17,197 bases of DNA from an uncultured Catenibacterium sp. (GTDB lineage: Bacteria; Bacillota_I; Bacilli_A; Erysipelotrichales; Coprobacillaceae): contig NZ_UQGV01000056.1 of assembly GCF_900540665.1 (NCBI RefSeq), positions 1-17,197 on the forward strand, in the 5' to 3' direction. The position numbers and the translations under genes were made by a program. The stretch's first letter is position 1. Every line of letters begins with the position of its first letter. The notes beneath the pieces are model-generated. The model was not told where the DNA came from and did not search any database. It saw only the letters and a list, made by a program, of their open reading frames with translations. Positions 1 to 6,310 of the stretch are shown in pieces.

Positions 1-20
1 ATCTCTGAAAGTTTTTTTGG

Positions 21-45
21 ACCATACGCATAGCGTATGGTTTTC
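21..45 (+). terminator. Probable terminator of a plus-strand gene left of the window
   Basis: A 9-bp perfect stem (21-29 pairing with 33-41, loop ATA) is followed by a short T run. It would end a gene entering from the left and converging on the GTPase gene, whose own terminator lies just to the right. The T tract is short, so strength is uncertain. Confidence 0.5.
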
Positions 46-50
46 TATAT

Positions 51-78
51 AATAAAAAAAGAAGTCCTAAGACTTCTT
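51..78 (-). terminator. Rho-independent terminator of the GTPase-NYN gene
   Basis: An 8-bp stem (59-66 with 71-78) closes a 4-nt loop that contains the TAG stop codon (67-69). Reading on the minus strand, the stem is followed by a run of seven T, the classic intrinsic terminator form. The stop codon lies inside the hairpin loop. Confidence 0.85.
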
Positions 79-2583
79 AAGATCCTCAAATGCGTAACTA
101 TGCATTTGGGGATTTTTTCTTTCAAATTCTTCTTTTTGAATTTTAGAACGAGAGATGACATCTTGAAGTAATTCTCTTGAAGAGATACGTGTAGCACCAT
201 GACCTAATACAATCTTCTGTTCAAGATTATCACTTGTTGCGACAACTAACCTGTATTGTCCTGCCATCTGTTTTGTGATGCTTTCAATATAAGCATCGGC
301 TGTCTGTCCTTCTTTTGTATAAACGATTTCCATATCATGATACATTTGACTCTTGCCTTTATTCTGTGGCACCTTATAAGCATCAAAGACAAGGATCATA
401 TGACAGCCACGATAGCCTTTATAGCTCATTAATATATCAATAAGCTTATCTCTTGCGCTGCCTAGGTTCTCTTTCGCAAGTTCCTTGAGTTCATCCCAGG
501 CAAAGATGACATTATATCCATCCACTATCAAATATTCATCTAATACCTGTACTGTATTAGAAGATACATGATCTTGTTTAGGTTTATAGTAGTCACTCGC
601 AAGTTTTGTGTCTATTGGACCATAGGTACGTTCATATACTCTTTTAAGTTCTTCATCACTAATATGTACAGGATTATGCGTATAAGTATGTTCCTGTTTC
701 ATTGCACTATATAGAGGTAAATGCATCTTTTCTCTTACCTCATCATAAGGAACATAATATCCTGCACCATGTGAACAGAAGATAGAACCTGTAGGATTAT
801 CTAAATCTGATTCACTATCGTAATCACATTTAGTCATCACTTCTTCCTGATTTTCTACTGGTGCATAGAATGTATCTAAGAAGAAAAGCTGTCCTTTTCC
901 TTTTGTGGAAGTCAAAAGTTCTTTTTGATAATGAGTGAGGAATAAGACGGGGGCTTCTCCGTGAAGTGTTGTTGTATCATTATTCTCATTCACTACAGTA
1001 GGTGTAGGATAGTCTTCTAAAGCATAGTAAACCTTACTCAAAGCTTCTGTAGGAATGACTAATTCATATTTATAATATGGCTCTAAAATAACTGATTCAG
1101 TCATTTTTAAACCTTGTCTAATAGCACGATAAGTGGCTTCTCTGAAGTCTCCTCCTTCTGTATGTTTTAAGTGAGCTTTACCACCTAGAAGTGTGATTTT
1201 CATATCTGTAATAGGAGAACCTGTGAGTACACCTAAGTGTTCTTTTTCCTGTAAATGTGTCATGATGAGATTCTGATATCTCTCTTCTAAGTTATTCTGA
1301 CATTGATTATCAAAGACAAGTCCTGATCCTTGAGGAAGTGGTTCTAAGTAGAGATGGACTTCACTATAGTGTCGTAGTGGTTCAAAGTGTCCTACCCCTT
1401 CTACTGGTTCTTTGATTGTTTCTAGATAAGCGACATCTCCTTCATCCACAGTGATCTCTTCATTAAAACGATCTTTCATTAATTGTTTAAGAATATCTAT
1501 CTGAACTTCTCCCATTAAAGAAACCTGAGCATGATAGTCAAAGAGTTTTAAATGAAGTAATGGTTCTTCTTCACCTAATACTTTTAAAGAAGAGAAAAAG
1601 TGGTTGATATCTGCTTCTTTGGACGGTTGAATTGAATATAACATGGAAGGTCTAAGTGTTGAATGAATGACATGACCTGATCCTATATAATCTCCTGCCT
1701 GAAGTTTCTTGATACCTGTTAAGGCAACTATATTATGCTGAGATGCTTCTTCTACAAGAGTATAGTGATTACCTTGATAAACTCGTATTTGATGAATCTT
1801 CTCATCATGGATTGTATCACGTACATGAAGACTACCGCCTGTCATCTTAATAAAGGCAAGTCGTTCTCCTCTATCATCTCTCGTAATTTTAAAGACCTGC
1901 GCAGATAATTCTTTCTGTGGTTCTTTTTCTAATGTATAACGGTCTAGTGCATCTAATAGTTCTTTAACTCCCTGATTTTTTAGTGCACTGCCAAAATAGA
2001 GTGGATAAAGATGTCTATTAGAAATAGCCTTTGCGATAGATGTATCTTTTAAAGTACCTGTTTCTAGATATTCTTCTATCATCTCTTCATCAAGTGCTGC
2101 AATCTCTTCTTCAGAAGAACTCATATCCACAATATGAGGAGATAACTGCGATAAAGAGTCCAATAGTTCTTCTTTTGTATAATGTGTTAAATCCATCTTA
2201 TTCACAAAGATAAAGGCAGGAACATGATAGTGTTCTAATAGGTTCCAGATAGTTTTCGTATGTGCCTGTACACCATCTAACCCATTAATAATCACAATCG
2301 CATAATCTAGAACACTTAATGCACGTTCCATTTCCCCACTAAAGTCTGCATGACCTGGTGTATCAATAAATGTGAAATGGTTATTCTTATAATCAAGAGA
2401 AGAAACCTTAGAGAAGATAGTAATCCCTCGTTCTCTTTCTTGTGTATTATAGTCAAGAAATGTATCTTTATGGTCTACACGACCTTGATGTTTAATTGTC
2501 CCTGTTGTATAGAGTAATGACTCACTTAATGTGGTTTTACCTGCATCAACATGAGCCACCATTCCAAGTGTTAATTGTTTCAT
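67..2583 (-). CDS. EF-G/TetM-like ribosomal GTPase fused to a YacP/Rae1-type NYN ribonuclease domain
   Basis: 838 aa, about 200 longer than TetM (about 640). The N-terminal translation-factor GTPase has all G motifs: AHVDAGKT (10-17), RGITI (52-56), DTPGH (74-78), NKMD (128-131) and SAL (199-201). EF-G domains II-V follow to about residue 576, including a domain IV segment LEPLPQGSG (413-421). The TetM loop that displaces tetracycline (SPVSTPADFR) is absent; the equivalent stretch is an EF-G-like HTEGGDF (474-480), so a resistance call is not supported. A linker (about 577-684) leads to an NYN domain (685-815) closely resembling YacP/Rae1, with acidic residues in VDGYN (687-691), VFDAY (732-736), TADAYIE (761-767) and ATSDN (782-786). 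In Bacillus subtilis, Rae1 is known to cleave mRNA in the ribosomal A site. My inference is that the GTPase half delivers the nuclease to ribosomes. The start is supported by AGAGGTGA upstream. Confidence 0.85.
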   Translation of the reverse strand: MKQLTLGMVAHVDAGKTTLSESLLYTTGTIKHQGRVDHKDTFLDYNTQERERGITIFSKVSSLDYKNNHFTFIDTPGHADFSGEMERALSVLDYAIVIINGLDGVQAHTKTIWNLLEHYHVPAFIFVNKMDLTHYTKEELLDSLSQLSPHIVDMSSSEEEIAALDEEMIEEYLETGTLKDTSIAKAISNRHLYPLYFGSALKNQGVKELLDALDRYTLEKEPQKELSAQVFKITRDDRGERLAFIKMTGGSLHVRDTIHDEKIHQIRVYQGNHYTLVEEASQHNIVALTGIKKLQAGDYIGSGHVIHSTLRPSMLYSIQPSKEADINHFFSSLKVLGEEEPLLHLKLFDYHAQVSLMGEVQIDILKQLMKDRFNEEITVDEGDVAYLETIKEPVEGVGHFEPLRHYSEVHLYLEPLPQGSGLVFDNQCQNNLEERYQNLIMTHLQEKEHLGVLTGSPITDMKITLLGGKAHLKHTEGGDFREATYRAIRQGLKMTESVILEPYYKYELVIPTEALSKVYYALEDYPTPTVVNENNDTTTLHGEAPVLFLTHYQKELLTSTKGKGQLFFLDTFYAPVENQEEVMTKCDYDSESDLDNPTGSIFCSHGAGYYVPYDEVREKMHLPLYSAMKQEHTYTHNPVHISDEELKRVYERTYGPIDTKLASDYYKPKQDHVSSNTVQVLDEYLIVDGYNVIFAWDELKELAKENLGSARDKLIDILMSYKGYRGCHMILVFDAYKVPQNKGKSQMYHDMEIVYTKEGQTADAYIESITKQMAGQYRLVVATSDNLEQKIVLGHGATRISSRELLQDVISRSKIQKEEFERKNPQMHSYAFEDLKKS

Positions 2584-2615
2584 TAAATCACCTCTTGATT
2601 ATTGTATCATAGATT

Positions 2616-2648
2616 AATCAAAAAACACCTTGGTTTTAATCAAGGTGT
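2616..2648 (-). terminator. Rho-independent terminator of the HAD phosphatase gene
   Basis: A perfect 8-bp stem (2625-2632 with 2641-2648) with an 8-nt loop is followed on the minus strand by a T run. The TAA stop codon (2636-2638) sits in the loop. Confidence 0.85.
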
Positions 2649-3451
2649 AAAACGTACTTCTCTATATAATTACCAATACCATCATGATCATTATCATCTG
2701 TGATATAATCAGCCACACTCTTTGTCTTTTCACTACCATTGGCCATTACAACACCAATACCTGCATTAAGTGTCATATCATAGTCATTATCTGCATCACC
2801 AAATGTAAGTATATCTTTGAGATCGATATCATGAAGTTTAAGTATTTCTATAAGTCCTGCTGTTTTAGAGATACGTGGATCCATATATTCATAGAGTTCA
2901 CTTGCAGTTTTAAGTGATGCTGATTTAAACTTATCACTCTTGAATGTTTGTGAACGTTCAATAATTCTATCCATATAATCAGGTTTACAAATAATCATAA
3001 GCTTCGGTTTTGGTTCAGTTAAATATTCATCGTAATTCACAACTTTATAAGGGATATGATCTGCTTCTGATAAAAATTGGATATGTTCATCATCTTTTGG
3101 TGCATATAATATACCATTTTCTGTAATCGCAAAGTTACAATCCATATCTTTAAAGTGTTCAATAATTTCTTTAATAGATTCACCATCTAATGGATACTGT
3201 GATTTAGATATATTAAGTGTATAATCATAGATTTCAGCACCACCTGTACCTACAATTAGATCAACTAAGCCTTCAATATGCCAATCCTTTAAGAATGTCT
3301 GAATACTATTTACATCTCTTCCTGTAGATAAGCCAAAGAGTATTCCTTCTTCTCTTGCTTTCTTGATCATCTCTACTGTCTTGTCTGTGACATATCCTTT
3401 ACTTGATAGAAGTGTACCATCTATATCACACATAATTGCTTTAATAGTCAT
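2636..3451 (-). CDS. Cof-type HAD-superfamily phosphatase
   Basis: 271 aa, the usual length for Cof/YidA-type (HAD subfamily IIB) phosphatases. All four HAD motifs are visible: motif I DIDGT (9-13, nucleophile D9 and acid/base D11), motif II STGR (42-45), motif III lysine K196 in SKTAG, and motif IV GDADND (218-223) for Mg2+ binding. A large C2B-type cap lies between motifs II and III. Such enzymes are cytosolic and dephosphorylate sugar phosphates, nucleotides or pyridoxal phosphate; the substrate cannot be read from sequence. The start is preceded by AAGGAGG at good spacing. It has its own promoter and terminator, so it is a single-gene unit. Family assignment is confident, substrate unknown. 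Confidence 0.9.
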   Translation of the reverse strand: MTIKAIMCDIDGTLLSSKGYVTDKTVEMIKKAREEGILFGLSTGRDVNSIQTFLKDWHIEGLVDLIVGTGGAEIYDYTLNISKSQYPLDGESIKEIIEHFKDMDCNFAITENGILYAPKDDEHIQFLSEADHIPYKVVNYDEYLTEPKPKLMIICKPDYMDRIIERSQTFKSDKFKSASLKTASELYEYMDPRISKTAGLIEILKLHDIDLKDILTFGDADNDYDMTLNAGIGVVMANGSEKTKSVADYITDDNDHDGIGNYIEKYVLHLD

Positions 3452-3474
3452 TATTTTATTCCTCCTTAATTCAT

Positions 3475-3503
3475 AGCATAATGAATGATAGTGATGTTTT
3501 CAA
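3475..3503 (-). promoter_or_regulatory. Sigma-A-type promoter of the HAD phosphatase gene
   Basis: On the minus strand a TTGAAA -35 box (3498-3503) and a TATGCT -10 box (3475-3480) are separated by exactly 17 nt. The Shine-Dalgarno AAGGAGG follows shortly downstream. Confidence 0.65.
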
Positions 3504-3575
3504 TTAACAAGGTGTATTTAGGAATTATTTTTCAATACTCGCTATATCAGAAATCTAATTTAGGATTATTTTTAC

Positions 3576-3602
3576 AAACAAAAAGCCCACCGTAGTGGAC
3601 TT
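3576..3602 (-). terminator. Rho-independent terminator of the M18 peptidase gene
   Basis: An 8-bp stem (3583-3590 with 3595-3602, one G-U pair on the minus-strand RNA) is followed by a T-rich tract. It starts only 3 nt after the TAA stop codon. Confidence 0.8.
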
Positions 3603-3605
3603 TCA

Positions 3606-4970
3606 TTATGCATTCTTTAAGAATGCTTTATAAGCTTGATATGTTTCATATACGTCTACTTTAGATACGATTTCCATTGGAGCATGCATATTTAATACCG
3701 CAATACCTGCGTCAATAACATCCATGTTGTAGTTTCCTAGGATATAAGCAATAGTGCCTCCTCCACCTAGGTCTACCTTACCAAGTTCAGCTGTCTGATA
3801 ATGGATATTTGATTCATCCATCACAGCACGAATTCTCGCAACATATTCTGCAGAAGCATCATTACTTCCACTCTTACCTCTTGCACCTGTATATTTATTA
3901 AATACAATACCATTACCTAAATAAGCAGCGTTCTTCTTATCATTTACACTTACAAATAATGGATCTACACCAGCAGACACATCACTTGAAAGCATCTTTG
4001 ATCTAGATAAAGTAAGTCTTGTCTGTACAAAACTATCAATACCCATCTTCACTAACATTTCACCCACTGTATTTTCAAAGAATAAAGACTGTGCCCCTGT
4101 AGCACCTACTGAACCGATTTCTTCTTTATCTACAAGAATAGTACAGCATGTATAGTCACATACATCCATATCAAGAATTGCAGTTAAAGATGTATAGGCA
4201 CATACTCTATCATCATGACCATAACCAGCAATCATTGAACGATCTAAACCATAATCTCTTGCTTTACCACTTGGTACAACTTCAATTTCAGCTGATACAA
4301 AATCTTCTTCTTCGATGTCATATTTATCTTTTAATAGCTTTAAGATATTGGCCTTCACAGCATCTTTTTCTTCACCTACTAATGGCATATTACCTAAAGT
4401 AACATCAAGGTTTTCACCTTCAATCACTTTAGCTGCTTTCTTATCTAACTGTTCTGCAGCTAAGTGAATAAGTAAATCAGAGATACCTACTACTGGATCA
4501 TTATCATCTTCACCAATGACTACATCTACTACAGTACCATCTTTCTTTGCAACAACACCATATAATGATAAAGGAATAGTCACCCACTGGTATTTCTTTA
4601 CACCACCATAATAGTGTGTATCAGCTAATACGAATCCTTCTGATTCATATAATGGATTCTGTTTTAAGTCCATTCTAGGAGAGTCAATATGAGCGCCTAA
4701 GATTCTCATACCTTCTGTAAGTGGCTTATTACCAATCACAAATAAAGCAATATTCTTATCTCTGTTGTTGACATAAACCTTATCACCTGGCTTAAGTGTT
4801 TCAAAAGAGTCTAATGGCTTGAATCCTTTTTCTTTGGCTAAACGAATAGAGTCTTTAACACAAGCACGTTCTGTTTTGTTTTTTGAAATATAATCTTTAT
4901 AACCTTCATTATATTCCATGACTTCATTGAGATTGTCCTTATACTTTTCCCATGTATTTTTTGCGTACAT
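3606..4970 (-). CDS. M18-family metallo-aminopeptidase (aspartyl aminopeptidase-like)
   Basis: 454 aa, typical of bacterial M18 (ApeB-like) enzymes, which are cytosolic dizinc aminopeptidases removing N-terminal residues (often acidic ones) from peptides. The dinuclear zinc ligands appear in order: H94 in GAHIDSP, an aspartate in GHDDR (251-255), the glutamate pair in DKEEIGS (281-287), D330 in SSDVSAG, and H429 in NMHAP. The glycine-rich stretches GARGKSGSND (362-371) and VDLGGGG (399-405) are also family hallmarks. Exact substrate preference is not readable. The start is preceded by AGAGGTT. It is transcribed divergently from the RpiR gene across a 120-nt region, and probably as a single gene. 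Confidence 0.92.
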   Translation of the reverse strand: MYAKNTWEKYKDNLNEVMEYNEGYKDYISKNKTERACVKDSIRLAKEKGFKPLDSFETLKPGDKVYVNNRDKNIALFVIGNKPLTEGMRILGAHIDSPRMDLKQNPLYESEGFVLADTHYYGGVKKYQWVTIPLSLYGVVAKKDGTVVDVVIGEDDNDPVVGISDLLIHLAAEQLDKKAAKVIEGENLDVTLGNMPLVGEEKDAVKANILKLLKDKYDIEEEDFVSAEIEVVPSGKARDYGLDRSMIAGYGHDDRVCAYTSLTAILDMDVCDYTCCTILVDKEEIGSVGATGAQSLFFENTVGEMLVKMGIDSFVQTRLTLSRSKMLSSDVSAGVDPLFVSVNDKKNAAYLGNGIVFNKYTGARGKSGSNDASAEYVARIRAVMDESNIHYQTAELGKVDLGGGGTIAYILGNYNMDVIDAGIAVLNMHAPMEIVSKVDVYETYQAYKAFLKNA

Positions 4971-5002
4971 TTTCTAACCTCTTTTCTTTATATCTCTACA
5001 AC

Positions 5003-5011
5003 AGTATACCA
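5003..5011 (-). promoter_or_regulatory. Extended -10 promoter of the M18 peptidase gene
   Basis: The minus strand reads TGGTATACT, a near-consensus extended -10 element (TGn plus TATACT at 5003-5008). No good -35 box is seen at 16-18 nt upstream, which fits an extended -10 promoter. Confidence 0.55.
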
Positions 5012-5033
5012 TGCTAAATAAATAAAGATAGTG

Positions 5034-5055
5034 TTATGAACTGTTTGCATCATAA
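5034..5055. promoter_or_regulatory. Inverted repeat in the divergent peptidase/RpiR promoter region
   Basis: TTATGA (5034-5039) and TCATAA (5050-5055) form perfect 6-bp arms around a 10-nt spacer. The right arm overlaps the candidate -35 of the RpiR gene, so it could be an autoregulatory operator. This is inference from position only; short AT-rich arms can arise by chance. Confidence 0.35.
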
Positions 5056-5074
5056 TTCTATATTTTGGTAGAAT
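5045..5074 (+). promoter_or_regulatory. Candidate promoter of the first RpiR regulator
   Basis: TTGCAT (5045-5050) and TAGAAT (5069-5074) are 18 nt apart, and TGG directly before the second box makes an extended -10. The predicted transcript would have a very short leader, so the call is tentative. Confidence 0.45.
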
Positions 5075-5090
5075 GAGGTGAGGTGATAGT

Positions 5091-5930
5091 ATGCATCCTA
5101 CGATTCTAGAACAGTTTAAAAAAGATTTTAAACTCAATGAAAATGATTTATTTATCATACAGTATATTATTGAACATAGTGAAGAGATTACATCTTATTC
5201 ATCACATCAGCTTGCGAAAGAGACTTACAGCAGCCCTACTGCAATCATTCGTTTAGTAAAGAAGATTGGCTTTAAAAACTATAGTGACTTTAAGTTAAGT
5301 ATCCATAGCCTGCTCAATAAATATACACTATCCAATATGCGTATTATGTCTAATGAAGATCTGTATACTATTAAGAATAAACTTGCGGAAATAGAAACAG
5401 GCATTATCAACCAGACAAAGGAACATTTAAATTCAAATGTGTTTAATGAAGTTATGACTATGATTTCTAGAAATAAGTATATTGATATTATTGCGAATGA
5501 TGCGAATGCAGCTATTAGTGAGTATGGAAGTCATATATTATCAAGTGTGAATAAGTTTGTGAATGTATATCATAATGGAAATAGACAGCTCTGGTTCAGT
5601 TTGAATGTCACAAGTGATCATACAGTGATTCTTATAAGTAAGTTCGGTAAGACAAGACACTTATTGAATATCGCGGATACTCTCAAACAAAGACATATTC
5701 CTTTTATCGTGATTACAACGGATGATACAAATGATTTAGCTCATAAAACACCTTATGTGTTATATGGAATCAATCATGGAGAACTTGATAACCTCAAAGA
5801 TATGATTTTCTATATTTCTTTGAAATATATCTTTGATTTAATCTACACTGCCTTATTCTCATATGATTATAAACAGGCAAAAGAAGTAGATGATTTATAT
5901 GCGAAAATCTATTATTCAGAGAATGAATGA
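5091..5930 (+). CDS. RpiR-family transcriptional regulator with a degenerate SIS pocket
   Basis: 279 aa with the two-domain RpiR plan: an N-terminal HTH_6 domain (roughly 1-75; recognition region SSPTAIIRLVKKIGF at 47-61) and a C-terminal SIS domain (about 125-260) that in this family binds phosphorylated sugars. The usual SxSGxT phosphate loop reads SKFGKT (183-188), so the central serine is phenylalanine. Ligand binding may therefore be altered or weak. The start follows GAGGTGAGGTGA. The gene is divergent from the M18 peptidase and upstream of the SemiSWEET/6-phospho-beta-glucosidase operon, which it plausibly controls. Target and ligand are inferred from position. Confidence 0.85.
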   Translation: MHPTILEQFKKDFKLNENDLFIIQYIIEHSEEITSYSSHQLAKETYSSPTAIIRLVKKIGFKNYSDFKLSIHSLLNKYTLSNMRIMSNEDLYTIKNKLAEIETGIINQTKEHLNSNVFNEVMTMISRNKYIDIIANDANAAISEYGSHILSSVNKFVNVYHNGNRQLWFSLNVTSDHTVILISKFGKTRHLLNIADTLKQRHIPFIVITTDDTNDLAHKTPYVLYGINHGELDNLKDMIFYISLKYIFDLIYTALFSYDYKQAKEVDDLYAKIYYSENE

Positions 5931-5956
5931 TGTCACACTGTGACATCATTCTTTTA
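5925..5956 (+). terminator. Terminator of the first RpiR gene; long perfect palindrome
   Basis: Two perfect 13-nt arms (5925-5937 and 5939-5951) flank a single central base and are followed by TTTT. The TGA stop codon (5928-5930) is inside the left arm. The high symmetry (core GTCACACTGTGAC) also resembles a protein-binding operator, so it may have a dual role. Confidence 0.75.
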
Positions 5957-6003
5957 TATTTTAAAGAGTTTTTGTCACACTATTCCGGTCATTCCTTGAA
6001 ATA

Positions 6004-6032
6004 TTGATTACTATTTTGAGATACATTATCTT
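6004..6032 (+). promoter_or_regulatory. Promoter of the SemiSWEET-GH1-Nim operon
   Basis: TTGATT (6004-6009) and TATCTT (6027-6032) are separated by exactly 17 nt, followed after a short leader by GAGAGGAGG before the SemiSWEET start. Box matches are moderate. Confidence 0.5.
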
Positions 6033-6060
6033 AGAGTCATAGAAGAGAGGAGGACTAAAA

Positions 6061-6300
6061 ATGGTTGGAACTATCGCAGCAATTCTTACTACTATCTCAT
6101 TCATACCACAGGCTTATCAGGTTATTAAGACAAAGGATACTTCTGGTATTTCACTAGGTATGTATATTGCCTTTGTATTAGGTGTATTCTTATGGATCAT
6201 TCATGGTATCAAGATTCAGGATATGAACTTAATTGGTGCAAATGCGATTACTTTTGTATTTGCTTCTATTATCTTAACTTACAAAATTAAATATAAATAA
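6061..6300 (+). CDS. SemiSWEET sugar transporter (PQ-loop family)
   Basis: 79 aa, a typical SemiSWEET length. Three predicted membrane helices (about 3-20, 31-50 and 56-74) form one triple-helix bundle. The PQ motif lies at residues 16-17 in SFIPQAYQ, with the following TKDTSGIS also typical. W45 and N61 match positions that line the sugar pocket in characterised SemiSWEETs. The family works as homodimers and moves unphosphorylated mono- or disaccharides by facilitated diffusion. The strong AGAGGAGG site sets the start. It is the first gene of an operon with a GH1 6-phospho-beta-glucosidase starting 10 nt after its stop. Family certain from sequence; substrate unknown. Confidence 0.9.
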   Translation: MVGTIAAILTTISFIPQAYQVIKTKDTSGISLGMYIAFVLGVFLWIIHGIKIQDMNLIGANAITFVFASIILTYKIKYK

Positions 6301-6310
6301 GGAGACCAAT

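Noticed and set aside
67..2583. Tetracycline resistance gene call
   Set aside because: Overall TetM-like shape, but the drug-displacement loop is absent and a nuclease domain is fused; resistance is not supported.
2684..2917. Plus-strand frame opposite the HAD gene
   Set aside because: Antisense shadow of a well-supported gene; no ribosome binding site and a low-complexity I/C/H-rich translation.
4148..4402. Plus-strand frame opposite the M18 peptidase gene
   Set aside because: Antisense shadow; H/L/Q-rich translation typical of non-coding frames.
6000..6024. Imperfect symmetry TGAAATA...TATTTTGA near the SemiSWEET promoter as an RpiR operator
   Set aside because: Two mismatches in AT-rich sequence; not distinguishable from chance.
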